Shown: positions 39,821 to 48,512, counted from the stretch's first letter. The stretch is 64,000 nucleotides of DNA from an uncultured Eggerthellaceae bacterium (GCA_947566075.1 CANOIM010000001.1:62001-126000); one strand, 5' to 3'. Translations and numbers: made by a program. The notes: generated by a model not told the origin, from the letters alone.

Positions 39821-39961
39821 TTATTCTCCTTCAGCAGCGCGAACTGCCTCGGCCGTGGCTTCCTGAGCCTCAGCCTCGTCAACGGAGATATGATCGCACT
39901 TGTCAGACTCGAAGCCCTCGAATGTGATGCTTTCGCCCTTGGTCTCTTTCTCGCAGCCCAT
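39821..39961 (-). CDS. 46-residue acidic protein, unknown function
   Basis: MGCEKETKGESITFEGFESD then KCDHISVDEAEAQEATAEAV and a short tail. It has a clear GGAAGGTGAGG site before ATG 39961 and its own strong terminator, so it is expressed as a separate small gene; a longer frame to 40009 has no such site. Two Cys, very acidic C-terminal half, no signal peptide. It could be a small regulator or an uncharacterised RiPP-like precursor, but no maturation gene lies nearby. Confidence 0.6.
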   Translation of the reverse strand: MGCEKETKGESITFEGFESDKCDHISVDEAEAQEATAEAVRAAEGE

Positions 39962-40040
39962 GATCCTCACCTTCCTTGTTCGTGCGCTGTGCTCCGTATC
40001 CCTTCGCATGCAACGCGGTTATCAGAACCTGAGAACGAGT

Positions 40041-40072
40041 ATGCGGTACGAACGGGCAGACGCCTACCGCAT
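40041..40072. repeat. 8-bp inverted repeat ATGCGGTA/TACCGCAT
   Basis: Arms 40041-40048 and 40065-40072 around 16 nt, 80 nt upstream of the small acidic protein start and 55 nt before the transposon end. Possibly an operator. Confidence 0.35.
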
Positions 40073-40126
40073 GAGGTGAGGGTAACCGTCTTGACGCAAA
40101 CTAGATTGATTGCCGTCATCTGCCTC

Positions 40127-40158
40127 GAGTGTCAAGGGGACGGTTCTCTTGACACCAT
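40127..40158. repeat. Left end REP/inverted repeat
   Basis: 32 bp, exact complement of 41010-41041, itself able to form a hairpin through GTGTCAAG and CTTGACAC. Confidence 0.85.
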
Positions 40159-40214
40159 CTATGCAGATGGTACGCTTGTTCCAATGATCTTTGTATTCTC
40201 AAGGAGGTGGTTGG

Positions 40215-40991
40215 GTGCCCCGTGGGCCAAGGAGGCAGAGTGCTTCAGGCATCTATCACATCATGGTGCGAGGCATTGCTCAAAGCCAGATCTTCTATGA
40301 CGATGATGAGCGAGAAGCTATGTTAGAAAGGCTTACTCGCTATAAGGAGCAGTGTGGCTTCGAAATCTTAGCTTGGAGCCTCATGTCGAATCATCTCCAT
40401 CTCGCTCTTAGCGTCAACAGAGCGAAAGAACCGCTTGCCACCATCATGAAGAGGCTCCTTTTGAGCTACTCCCATTTCTTTAACAAGAAGCACGACCGTG
40501 TGGGGTATCTATTTCAAGACAGGTACAAGAGCAAGCCCATCGATGATGAGAGCTACCTTTTGGCCGCTGTTCGCTACATTCATAGGAATCCTGTCGAGAT
40601 CGGAGAAGGCATCTCGTTCTGGACGAGCAGTGATGCCTATCAGGGCAGGGGACGATGGACGGCTCTGCTTGATGGGGAGTTGGTGCTCCGGCTCTTTAGC
40701 GAGGATGAGGATGAGGCTCGACACGCATTTCTTACTTTCTTGCAAGGGGAAGAATGTCTTCAGTCGCTTCCTGAGTGGGGATTTGCCGACGGCGGCCGCA
40801 TGAGGGATGCTCAAGCGATTGAGCTGATAAGGGCATTCGGCAACTTGCAGGACTGCACTAAGTCGGTGCATATGAAAAAGGCTGATCGTGATGAGATGAT
40901 TCGGCAATGTCGCGGGAAGGGATGCTCTGTTCGTCAGATCGCCCGCCTGACAGGGCTCAATAGGGGTATCGTTGAGAAGGCGAGGCCTTGA
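40215..40991 (+). CDS. REP-associated tyrosine transposase (RAYT, IS200-like Y1)
   Basis: 258 residues from the GTG at 40215, 8 nt after AAGGAGG; the family start VPRGPRRQSASGIYHIMVRG then matches RAYT proteins. The HUH motif is His60-Leu-His62 in MSNHLHLALS and the catalytic Tyr121 is in RYIHRNP, the family mark. A C-terminal helix-turn-helix (CSVRQIARLTGLNRGIVEKA) probably reads the REP. RAYTs excise and paste single-stranded REP copies and are often domesticated. Intact here. Confidence 0.9.
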   Translation: MPRGPRRQSASGIYHIMVRGIAQSQIFYDDDEREAMLERLTRYKEQCGFEILAWSLMSNHLHLALSVNRAKEPLATIMKRLLLSYSHFFNKKHDRVGYLFQDRYKSKPIDDESYLLAAVRYIHRNPVEIGEGISFWTSSDAYQGRGRWTALLDGELVLRLFSEDEDEARHAFLTFLQGEECLQSLPEWGFADGGRMRDAQAIELIRAFGNLQDCTKSVHMKKADRDEMIRQCRGKGCSVRQIARLTGLNRGIVEKARP

Positions 40992-41009
40992 TGGGACGGC
41001 AGCGCACCA

Positions 41010-41041
41010 ATGGTGTCAAGAGAACCGTCCCCTTGACACTC
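41010..41041. repeat. Right end REP/inverted repeat
   Basis: 32 bp, exact complement of the left end at 40127-40158. Confidence 0.85.
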
Positions 41042-41190
41042 CGCGTGTTGACGAATCCATCCTTGACGAGGAAGGCCGTGTGGATTTCGCTCGCATGCGC
41101 CCCATCTGCTACGACTCCACCCGCCGCATTTACCGCGTGATCGGAGACGTGGTCGGCGGTGCCTGGGACGCGGGCAAAGCGCTCTTATAG
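41042..41190 (+). pseudogene. C-terminal fragment of a flavin reductase (DIM6/NTAB type)
   Basis: The frame reads RVDESILDEEGRVDFARMRP then ICYDSTRRIYRVIGDVVGGA and ends WDAGKALL-stop. This matches the end of flavin-reductase-like FMN proteins. It starts right at the transposon end and has no start codon or upstream part. Its last bases overlap the marR stop. A casualty of the RAYT unit. Confidence 0.65.
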
Positions 41191-41613
41191 GATGGGCTGA
41201 TCGTCCAGAGCCGCCTGCATGGATTCGATGCAGGCGGCGGCCGTTTCCAGATCCTCTTCGTCCAAGCCTACGGTCAGGCGGTCGCCGAAGTCCTCCAGAG
41301 CTTCCCTGAAAGGCCCGTGGGCCGCTTGGGCCTTTTCCGTGAGGAAGACGCGCTTGCTGCGCCCGTCGCTCTCGTTCGGCTCTCTCCTTACGTAGCCCTT
41401 TGCCTCAAGGGTTCCTATAGCCCTCGCCGTGACGGACTTATCCACATGCACGAGATCGGTCAGCTCCTCTTGGGTGATGCCATCTCTGCGATAGAGCTGG
41501 GCCATGAAGGGCTGCTCGCCAGCCGTAAGGCCGAAGGGCCGCATGACCTCGGACATCTTCAAAGATATGCTTCGAGCCAGAAGCGTGATGTCGAAGCCGA
41601 TCCTTCTTTCCAT
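41185..41613 (-). CDS. MarR-family regulator
   Basis: 142 residues from the ATG at 41613 with CAGGAG upstream; the frame is open to 41703 but no site supports it. MERRIGFDITLLARSISLKM then GEQPFMAQLYRRDGITQEEL, TDLVHVDKSVTARAIGTLEA and RRVFLTEKAQ-like KRVFLTEKAQ identify a MarR winged helix. Two identical dyads lie in the divergent gap to the AarF gene, so it should repress both itself and that gene. The ligand is unknown. Confidence 0.87.
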   Translation of the reverse strand: MERRIGFDITLLARSISLKMSEVMRPFGLTAGEQPFMAQLYRRDGITQEELTDLVHVDKSVTARAIGTLEAKGYVRREPNESDGRSKRVFLTEKAQAAHGPFREALEDFGDRLTVGLDEEDLETAAACIESMQAALDDQPIL

Positions 41614-41688
41614 TTCAATCTCCTGAGCATCTACCGGAGAGGGGTCTCCTTGTTCCGCATATCCAATAGGGGATATTCTAGTCTCAAG

Positions 41689-41706
41689 TAGTTGCAAAAG
41701 CAACTA
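41689..41706. promoter_or_regulatory. MarR operator 1: TAGTTGC-N4-GCAACTA
   Basis: Perfect 7-bp arms around AAAA. A second copy of the same words lies 33 nt away at 41722-41737. Both sit in the gap between divergent marR and the aarF-like gene. Confidence 0.75.
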
Positions 41707-41721
41707 TCTAATCGTATACTC

Positions 41722-41737
41722 AGTTGCAGTCGCAACT
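41722..41737. promoter_or_regulatory. MarR operator 2: AGTTGC-N4-GCAACT
   Basis: Perfect 6-bp arms around AGTC, the same half-site as the first operator. 33-nt spacing equals about three helical turns, which favours cooperative binding. Confidence 0.75.
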
Positions 41738-41787
41738 AGATTTCAGAGCATCTGCAGGCAGTTCGGTCATGGAAGGTTGGATGGGAT

Positions 41788-43410
41788 ATGGCGAACCCGC
41801 TGAAAAAGCTCTTTCGCGATGAGCAGCCCAACAGCCGCCCTCAGGCCGCTGGGAACAAGAGGATGCTGGAGATCATCCGCATCGCCGTGAAGCACAACGC
41901 GATGAAGGGATTCTCGCCGGAAGACCTCCGTTTGTGCCTGGAGGAGTTAGGGCCGACCTTCGTCAAGCTCGGACAGCTGCTCTCCTCTCGTTCTGAGATC
42001 ATCCCCGAGGCCCATCGAGCAGAGCTCTCGAAGCTGCACGCGAGATGCACGCCCGCCGACTACGACGACATCATCGAACAGCTGAGGTCCTCCCTCGGAG
42101 AGCAGACATTCCGGGAGGCCTTCGCGTCCATCGATCCGACGCCTTTGGGGAGCGCCTCCATCGCCCAGGTGCACAGGGCGACACTGGTGAACGGGGACGA
42201 GGTTGCGGTAAAGGTCAGGCGCCCCGGAATCGTCGCCTCTGTCGAGGCTGACATCGAGATGCTCCGGACTCTCGCAAGACGCACGCGGGCCCTTGCCAAA
42301 GGAGGGCAGATGATGGATCCGGAGGAAGTCGTAGAGGAGCTCTCGGCTATGTTCTCCGCGGAGTGCGACCTCATAAACGAGGCGCAGAACCTTCTGGAGT
42401 TCCATGCGGTCACCTCTGCAGAAGTCGGCATCACAAGCCCGCAGCCCTATGTTGAACTCTGCCGAGAGGATGTGCTCGTGATGGAATACGTGAAGGGCGT
42501 GCCTCTCACTGAAGCCCCCGAAGGGATGCGCACGAAAGAGACCGCCGAACTTATCCTGTCCTCCTACCTCTCCCAAGTGCTCGATCACGGTTTCTTCCAC
42601 GCCGACCCCCATCCCGGAAACGTCTTCGCCGCCGACGGGAAAGTGGTGTTCCTCGACATGGGCAGCATGGGGCACATGGATGACCGCGAGCGAGCGAAGT
42701 TCGAATCGATCATCCGATCGGCTGCCGACCGGAACCCGGTGGCGCTGAAGGACGCGCTCATGTCGCTTGCGGTGTCCAATGCCGAAGAAATGGACCATCC
42801 CGGCATCTTGACCGACCTTGACATGCTTGTCGAGGAGTACTGCTCCATGGGCATCAAAGTCAACTTCTCGCGGTTCCTGGCCGATATGATCGTGCTCACG
42901 CGGAAACACTCCGTGACCCTTCCGGCATCGCTTCTCGATGTTGCAAAGGGGCTGGTCACGCTCGATGTGACCATATCCGAGGCCATAGGGCCGGTAGAGG
43001 CGATGGACGTCGTAGCACGGTTCTTGCAGAAAAGGACAGCGACCGCCGGGCAGCTGTCCGGGGCTGTCACCGAAGCCCTCCTCGCCACGAAGGCCGCCAC
43101 TCAAGGTTTTCTCATGGCCTCTCGGTATTCGGGCGACGCGATGAGGATGCTCTCCCGAGGGCAGCTCAGGTTCAATATGGAGGTGTCCCATTACGACGAG
43201 CTGCTGCGGAAGACATCGCGCATCGTCAACCGTGTGGCCTACGCACTGGTCATCGCCGGGCTTCTGGTGAGTGCCGGGCTTGCCCAACCTGCAGAGGGCA
43301 CCCCCACCGTCTTCGGAACCACCCAGTTCGCCTTTGTGGAATACCTGATCGCCTTCCTCCTGATCATCGGAATGGTCATAGACGTGTTCACGACACGACG
43401 CTCACCCTAG
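41788..43410 (+). CDS. AarF/UbiB/ABC1-family protein kinase-like protein
   Basis: 540 residues. ABC1 hallmarks: FVKLGQLLSSRSEIIPEAHR (KxGQ motif, about residues 58-65), PLGSASIAQVHRATLVNGDE (Ala-rich loop) and VAVKVRRPGI (Lys), EAQNLLEFH (Glu), HGFFHADPHPGNVFAADGKV (catalytic Asp) and VFLDMGSMG (metal). Two C-terminal membrane helices (about 480-535). Family members support isoprenoid quinone synthesis or lipid homeostasis. In a MarR-controlled islet with a membrane protein and DUF169, likely responding to a stress. The kinase substrate is unknown. Confidence 0.88.
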   Translation: MANPLKKLFRDEQPNSRPQAAGNKRMLEIIRIAVKHNAMKGFSPEDLRLCLEELGPTFVKLGQLLSSRSEIIPEAHRAELSKLHARCTPADYDDIIEQLRSSLGEQTFREAFASIDPTPLGSASIAQVHRATLVNGDEVAVKVRRPGIVASVEADIEMLRTLARRTRALAKGGQMMDPEEVVEELSAMFSAECDLINEAQNLLEFHAVTSAEVGITSPQPYVELCREDVLVMEYVKGVPLTEAPEGMRTKETAELILSSYLSQVLDHGFFHADPHPGNVFAADGKVVFLDMGSMGHMDDRERAKFESIIRSAADRNPVALKDALMSLAVSNAEEMDHPGILTDLDMLVEEYCSMGIKVNFSRFLADMIVLTRKHSVTLPASLLDVAKGLVTLDVTISEAIGPVEAMDVVARFLQKRTATAGQLSGAVTEALLATKAATQGFLMASRYSGDAMRMLSRGQLRFNMEVSHYDELLRKTSRIVNRVAYALVIAGLLVSAGLAQPAEGTPTVFGTTQFAFVEYLIAFLLIIGMVIDVFTTRRSP

Positions 43411-43472
43411 GCTAAAGGGTGAACACCGGGTGTCTTTGTAAAGGTAGCGAATGTAACCAGAAAGGCCTTATT

Positions 43473-44003
43473 GTGAAAAAGCTGACCGCCAAGACCATGA
43501 AAACGTTGCGTGCCGCGCACATCGTCGCAGCGGCTGTATGGGTCGGAAGCCTCGCTTGCATCCTGCTCGTCTGCGCAGGACTGCCCGAGAAAACGGCCGA
43601 AGGCGCGCTTGCCCAGACCGGTTTCCTGCTGGATGTCGACATCTGGCTCATCATCCCAGCTGTGGGCGTCATGGCCGTCGGGGCCGTGGTCTACGGACTA
43701 GCGTCGAACTGGGGCTTTGCGAAGCACAAGTGGGTGATCGCGAAGTGGGCCCTCTTCTTCGCGGCCGTCGTTCCCGCCGCTCTGTTGTTCATGCCCGCCT
43801 GCGAGTCGATGCAGGGGATGCTAGAGGGGCTGGGAGATACCGCTCTGGCCAGCGAGGCCTTCCAGAGCGACCGCCTTCTCCTGCTGGGGCTCACCCTGTA
43901 CCTGCTCGTCCTGTCGGCTGCTATGGTGCTCATATCAGCCCTGAAACCCTGGGGGAAGGTGCGCCGCGAGGATGGCGCGGAGCCTGCACGAAACTCACAG
44001 TGA
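43473..44003 (+). CDS. Four-helix membrane protein (DUF2269/CopD-like)
   Basis: 176 residues from the GTG at 43473 with GAAAGG upstream; the frame starts earlier but without a site. Hydrophobic segments: AAHIVAAAVWVGSLACILLV, LIIPAVGVMAVGAVVYGL, IAKWALFFAAVVPAALLF and LLLLGLTLYLLVLSAAMVLI. A His at the start of helix 1 (RAAHIVAAAVWVGSL) and Trp resemble DUF2269/CopD-type proteins, where such His may bind haem or metal. Same strand as the AarF-like gene, 60 bp after it, and 11 bp before DUF169. Function unknown. Confidence 0.75.
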   Translation: MKKLTAKTMKTLRAAHIVAAAVWVGSLACILLVCAGLPEKTAEGALAQTGFLLDVDIWLIIPAVGVMAVGAVVYGLASNWGFAKHKWVIAKWALFFAAVVPAALLFMPACESMQGMLEGLGDTALASEAFQSDRLLLLGLTLYLLVLSAAMVLISALKPWGKVRREDGAEPARNSQ

Positions 44004-44014
44004 AAGGTCTCATC

Positions 44015-44782
44015 ATGTCGAATACCCTCGCTGAAATGCTTTTCATGGAATACGAACCCGTCGGGGTGTTCTATCTCGACGAGAAGCCTAGTGGCGCGTT
44101 CGAGTTTCCAGAAGGCAAGCGCAACTGCGTCGTGTCCATGATCCTGATGGCCGCGAAGGGGCAGCCGGTGGTGACATGGGACGAGAACTGCATGTGTGCC
44201 GGAGGCGCCGTCGGGCTCGGGTTCGGAAACGCCTTCGAGCGACGCGGTCATCCCACGCGCTACCTTTTGTCCACGGGCGCCGCTGACATGCCGCCGGAAG
44301 ATCCCCGCATGCTGCCGCCCCATATGGTGGGCGGCGAACGCTTCTTTCGCTGTCCTGAAATAGTCGATCGGTGGAAGGAACAAATTCCCTACGGTGATGA
44401 TAGGGACAAGTACGCGCTCTTCGCCCCGCAAAGCACATGGCCAGACGACAGGTCTCCTGACGTCGTGATCCTTCTTCTCAACCCGGATCAGATTTCAGCA
44501 GTCGTTTCCATGGGAAGTTTCCGCAGCGGGGAGGCGCTTCAGGTCATCGCGCCGTTCTCTGCGGCCTGCCAGTCGATATTGCGGGTGCGCAGCATGGTGG
44601 AAGACCCCGAAGCCCCTATGGTGATGGGGATGTTCGACGTCGCGCAGCGGCACCAGCTTCCTGCCAATGTCCTTTCCATGACGATGACATACGAGAGGTT
44701 CGCCGAGCTGACTGAAGACGCACCGATCAGCTGCCTGTCTTCTCGTTCGTGGCAGGAACTCGTCAGAGTTCGCAAGCTATAG
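44015..44782 (+). CDS. DUF169 family protein
   Basis: 255 residues from ATG 44015 with GAAAGG upstream. The family pattern is visible: EMLFMEYEPVGVFYLDEKPS, NCVVSMILMAAKGQPVVTWD, ENCMCAGGAVGLGFG with two Cys, RYLLSTGAADMPP and VVILLLNPDQISAVVSM. DUF169 proteins are common in anaerobes, often near metal or haem genes. Three Cys clusters could bind a metal. Last gene of the MarR-controlled AarF islet. Function unknown. Confidence 0.82.
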   Translation: MSNTLAEMLFMEYEPVGVFYLDEKPSGAFEFPEGKRNCVVSMILMAAKGQPVVTWDENCMCAGGAVGLGFGNAFERRGHPTRYLLSTGAADMPPEDPRMLPPHMVGGERFFRCPEIVDRWKEQIPYGDDRDKYALFAPQSTWPDDRSPDVVILLLNPDQISAVVSMGSFRSGEALQVIAPFSAACQSILRVRSMVEDPEAPMVMGMFDVAQRHQLPANVLSMTMTYERFAELTEDAPISCLSSRSWQELVRVRKL

Positions 44783-44944
44783 GGTCATGTTGATGAATGC
44801 ATGGTCCTGCTGCACTTTGCGAAACGATCGAGCATGCCCGTCATGGCAGGAATGATGACATTAGAACACTCCCAACGTCATCATTGGGTGATCTTCAGGC
44901 GGATCGGAGGAAGGTAGGCTATAATCCTTTGCGCTGTCTTTCAG

Positions 44945-45018
44945 GCGGATGTAGTTCAATGGTAGAACCGGAGCCTTCCAAGCTCCTGACGCGGGTTCGA
45001 TTCCCGTCATCCGCTCCA
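44945..45018 (+). tRNA. tRNA-Gly (TCC)
   Basis: Acceptor GCGGATG pairs with CATCCGC (45008-45014), encoded CCA at 45016-45018, T loop GGTTCGATTCC, anticodon loop CTTCCAA with TCC. A TATAAT promoter element lies about 25 nt upstream (44919). Confidence 0.95.
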
Positions 45019-45088
45019 TCATTTCTTCATCTGAAAGCGTTACCATTCCGTTTACTTTTCAAGCTTTGCAACACAGCACTGGAGACGC

Positions 45089-46267
45089 ATGCACTCAAAC
45101 GAAGCAAAAGAGGGAATAGATAAGCTTGGGAACAGGGTGTTCTCTGCTCTGCTGGCGGGCACCTTGGCCCTTACGGGCTCCTTCGCCCTGACCGCTTCTG
45201 CCTGGGCCGACGAAGGCGGCGAAGCGGATCCTTCCACTTTGGAGCAGCTTGATGCCCTTCGCCAGCAGGCGAATTCCATCAAATCCTCCATCGATGCCCT
45301 CCAGACAGAGCTCAATCAGGTGACGGAGGAGTACAACGCCGCCCTTGATGCACGTCATGTGGCCGCTAAGGCCATGCGCGAGGCGAAGGTGCGCATAGAT
45401 GCTTCCCAAGAGAAGATGGAGAAGCTCCAAGCGCAGATCACGGCCCTGGCTCAAACCATGTACAAGAGCGATAAAGCCGGGGTGAGCTCTAGCTATATGA
45501 ATGTGCTCCTCGGGTCATCCAATTTCACTGATTTCATGACCGGGCTGGATATGATGGAGCGCGTGAATGAGAGTCATGCGGAATTGGTGGAAGAGTGCCG
45601 CATCGTCAAGGCTGAGGCAGAGGCAGCCCAGGCTGAATTCGTCACCCAGAAGGCCGAGGCTGACGCCAAGCTGGAGGAAGCCCGCCAGAAGAAGAACGAG
45701 ATAGCCGAGAAGCAGGGAAGGCTCTCAGCGGAAGCCGCCAGCGTGGCTTCGGATATCGCTGATACCGAAGCCCAGGCAGAATTAGAGGCCGAAGAGGCAC
45801 GCCGGGCCGAAGAAGCGGCCGCTGCTGCTGCCCGCGCCTTCGCTGCCTCCATGTCTGCCCAGGACGGCCGTGACGTGGGCAATGGCTTCTTCGCAAATCC
45901 CTGTCCTGACGCCTGGGAATCCAGTGGCTTCGGCTGGCGTGAGTTCGACCAGAAGTTCCACCTGGGTACGGATATGGCGGCCCCCATGGGCGCGCCCATC
46001 TATGCCGCTGAGGCGGGCACGGTCATAGGGGCCTCTCAAGATGGCGGCTACCATGGAGGCGCGGGCAACTACGTGACCGTCGCCCATGGCAATGGGCTGG
46101 TAACCAAGTACTTCCACTGCTCTGCCGTCTTCGTCAACGTGGGAGACAGGGTGGAACGCGGCCAGAACATCGCCGCGGTGGGTTCCACGGGCAAATCCAC
46201 CGGCCCTCATCTGCATTTCCAGGTGGAAGTGAACGGGGTGGCTGTCTGCCCCTATGATTATCTGTGA
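45089..46267 (+). CDS. M23 peptidase with coiled-coil domain (EnvC/CwlO-like, lysostaphin-type)
   Basis: 392 residues. A signal peptide (FSALLAGTLALTGSFALTAS, cleaving near ASAWA) is followed by a long coiled coil (residues about 45-255) and an M23 domain: FHLGTDMAAPMGAPIYAAEA with His and Asp, and STGKSTGPHLHFQVEVNGVA with the second zinc His pair. The enzyme cuts peptidoglycan peptides outside the cell; coiled-coil EnvC-like proteins act with FtsEX at division. Begins 70 bp after tRNA-Gly. No FtsEX lies nearby. Confidence 0.9.
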   Translation: MHSNEAKEGIDKLGNRVFSALLAGTLALTGSFALTASAWADEGGEADPSTLEQLDALRQQANSIKSSIDALQTELNQVTEEYNAALDARHVAAKAMREAKVRIDASQEKMEKLQAQITALAQTMYKSDKAGVSSSYMNVLLGSSNFTDFMTGLDMMERVNESHAELVEECRIVKAEAEAAQAEFVTQKAEADAKLEEARQKKNEIAEKQGRLSAEAASVASDIADTEAQAELEAEEARRAEEAAAAAARAFAASMSAQDGRDVGNGFFANPCPDAWESSGFGWREFDQKFHLGTDMAAPMGAPIYAAEAGTVIGASQDGGYHGGAGNYVTVAHGNGLVTKYFHCSAVFVNVGDRVERGQNIAAVGSTGKSTGPHLHFQVEVNGVAVCPYDYL

Positions 46268-46333
46268 ACCTGAGGGGAACTTCCCTGATGACGCTATATA
46301 ATGCCTATCCACGATAGGCTGACGATATCTGAT

Positions 46334-46409
46334 GCGCCCATGGCTCAACGGATAGAGCATCGGACTTCTAATCCGGCGGTTGCAGGTTCGAGTCCTGCTG
46401 GGCGCACCA
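46334..46409 (+). tRNA. tRNA-Arg (TCT)
   Basis: Acceptor GCGCCCA pairs with TGGGCGC, CCA encoded at 46407-46409, anticodon TCT in ACTTCTAAT, T loop GGTTCGAGTCC. Located 48 bp before argS. Confidence 0.95.
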
Positions 46410-46457
46410 GGTATCTTTAGCCCCTTTGGATATCTTCAGGCTCTCTTAGGAGGAAAG

Positions 46458-48209
46458 ATGGACATCCGCAGTTCTCTGCAGGAGATAATGGACCAGGCTA
46501 TCGCCCAAGCCGTTGCTGATGGCTCCTTGCCGTTGGACACGGTGCCGGAAAGCGCCCTTGAGCGCCCTCGGGATGAGGCGAACGGGGATTGGGCTTCCAC
46601 CGTTGCCATGCGCTCAGCGAAGCTGGCGAAGATGGCGCCGCGGGATGTGGCCCAGATCATCGTGGATCATATCCCGGCGAATGACATGATCGAAGAGGTG
46701 CAGATCGCAGGCCCCGGCTTCATCAACATCCGCCTGGCTGACCAAGAGCTGCAACAGGTCGTGCGCGTCATCCGCGAAGAGGGGGATGACTATGGCCGTG
46801 GCACCATCCCCGAAGGGGAGCGCAAGATCAACCTGGAATACGTCTCGGCCAATCCCACCGGCCCGTTCCATGTGGGTCATGGTCGTTGGGCGGCGCTGGG
46901 CGATGCCATGGCGCGGGTCATGCGCCATGCGGGCTACGACGTGTACGAAGAGTTCTACATCAATGACCACGGCACGCAGATGGACGTCTTCGGCAATTCC
47001 GTGGCGGTTCGCTATATGCAGCTGCTGGGTCATGACGTTGAGATGCCGGAGCAATGCTACGGTGGCAGCTATGTGGCTGACATCGCCCAAGGCATCATCG
47101 ATCGCGATGGGCGCAAGTACGAGGCCATGACTGACGAAGAGCGCACTGAGGTATTCCGTGAGATGGCCTATCAGGAGATGCTGGCGCTCCAGCATCGCGT
47201 GATGGACCGCATGGGCACCACCTTTGATAAATGGTTCTCTGAGCGCAGCCTGTATGTGGAAGACGAGACGGGGGAAAGCCCCGTCAGCCGCTCGCTCAAG
47301 GCCATGGAAGATAAGGGCTACGTCAAAGAAGAAGACGGCGCCATCTGGTTCCGTTCCTCTGAGCTGGGGGATGAGAAAGACCGCGTCATGATCAAGGCCA
47401 ACGGCGAGATGACCTACTTCATGTCGGATGTGGCCTATCACTATGACAAGAAGATGCGCGGCTTCGACCACCTGATCAACATCTGGGGGGCGGACCACCA
47501 CGGATACGTGAAGCGCTGCGAATGCATGCTGGAAGCCTGGGGTTGGCCGGGGGCCCTTGAGATCGTCCTCGGGCAGCTGGTGAACCTGTATCGGGATGGC
47601 GAAGCGGTGCGCATGTCCAAGCGGACCGGTGAGATGGTCACGTTGGAAGAGCTGCTGGATGAAGTGGGCGTGGATGCCACGCGCTATCTCATGCTCTCGC
47701 GCTCATCGGACCAGCCCATCGATTTCGATATCGAAGTGGCCAAGAAGAAGGACAACTCGAACCCTGTCTATTATGTGCAGTACGCCCACGCACGCATCTG
47801 CTCTATCCTGCGCAAGGCGGCTCCGGAGGCGGTGGCCAAGGAGGAGGCCGAAGGGAAGCTCACCATAGGACAGCTTGCTGAGACAGTCGTGCCCCAGGGC
47901 GTTGACCTCTCTCCGCTCACCCATCCCTCTGAGCTAGCGCTCATGCGCAAGATGGCTGATTTCGGCGAATTCGTGGCCTTGGCCGCCCGAGACCGCGCTC
48001 CCTTCCGCATGACCCATTACGCTCAAGACCTTGCCAGCCTCTTCCACGGGTTCTATACGGATTGTCGGGTGCTGACCGATGACAACAACGATCCCCGTCC
48101 CGCTGATGATCCCATTCGCCAGGCACGCTTGGCGCTCTGTGATGCCACGCGCATCATGCTGGCGCTCGTTTTGGGGTTGCTGGGCGTGAGCGCTCCCGAA
48201 AAGATGTAG
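46458..48209 (+). CDS. argS: Arginyl-tRNA synthetase
   Basis: 583 residues from ATG 46458 with TTAGGAGG upstream. Class I motifs: NPTGPFHVGHGRWAALGDAM carries HIGH as HVGH, and RMSKRTGEMVTLEELLDEVG carries the KMSKS equivalent (MSK). An N-terminal Add-1 domain (about 1-110) and the C-terminal anticodon domain end the protein. It charges tRNA-Arg in the cytosol. A tRNA-Arg gene precedes it in the same orientation. No T-box is visible. Confidence 0.95.
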   Translation: MDIRSSLQEIMDQAIAQAVADGSLPLDTVPESALERPRDEANGDWASTVAMRSAKLAKMAPRDVAQIIVDHIPANDMIEEVQIAGPGFINIRLADQELQQVVRVIREEGDDYGRGTIPEGERKINLEYVSANPTGPFHVGHGRWAALGDAMARVMRHAGYDVYEEFYINDHGTQMDVFGNSVAVRYMQLLGHDVEMPEQCYGGSYVADIAQGIIDRDGRKYEAMTDEERTEVFREMAYQEMLALQHRVMDRMGTTFDKWFSERSLYVEDETGESPVSRSLKAMEDKGYVKEEDGAIWFRSSELGDEKDRVMIKANGEMTYFMSDVAYHYDKKMRGFDHLINIWGADHHGYVKRCECMLEAWGWPGALEIVLGQLVNLYRDGEAVRMSKRTGEMVTLEELLDEVGVDATRYLMLSRSSDQPIDFDIEVAKKKDNSNPVYYVQYAHARICSILRKAAPEAVAKEEAEGKLTIGQLAETVVPQGVDLSPLTHPSELALMRKMADFGEFVALAARDRAPFRMTHYAQDLASLFHGFYTDCRVLTDDNNDPRPADDPIRQARLALCDATRIMLALVLGLLGVSAPEKM

Positions 48210-48277
48210 CACTGCGCTTGCGCGCGGGTGACGAGACCCCTATAATCTCGCATTGCGCTTCACGCGCTGTAAGGTGT

Positions 48278-48355
48278 GGTGGCTGTAGTTCAGTCGGCTA
48301 GAATGCCAGATTGTGGCTCTGGAGGTCGTGGGTTCAAGTCCCATCAGCCACCCCA
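48278..48355 (+). tRNA. tRNA-His (GTG)
   Basis: Acceptor GTGGCTG pairs with CAGCCAC with the extra G at 48278 (position -1) typical of tRNA-His, CCA encoded at 48353-48355, anticodon GTG in ATTGTGGCT. Confidence 0.95.
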
Positions 48356-48512
48356 GTTCTGATCATCCAAGGGCAGCTTCTCCAAGCTGTCCTTTGCTTT
48401 TCTCGGGTCCTGTTCAGGGTGGAATGCTCCTGGGAGAAAAACCTTGAAACTCTCCTTGCACAGGGAACGGGCTTCGCCTACAATAGCTTGCGCTGCTTTT
48501 CGCAGCAGACAT

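Larger units (their letters stand above)
40127..41041 (+). mobile_element. REP-associated Y1 transposase unit with 32-bp inverted ends
   Basis: The segments 40127-40158 and 41010-41041 are perfect 32-bp reverse complements. Each contains a REP-type imperfect palindrome whose outer parts are GTGTCAAG and CTTGACAC around GGGACGGTTCT. The transposase gene lies between. Right of the element a flavin reductase is truncated, so the element or its neighbour removed the 5' part of that gene. Only two copies of this REP are seen in the window. Confidence 0.85.

Noticed and set aside
41947..43287. 446-codon minus-strand frame opposite the AarF-like gene
   Set aside because: His- and Arg-rich mirror of a conserved kinase-like gene, without domain or start signals.
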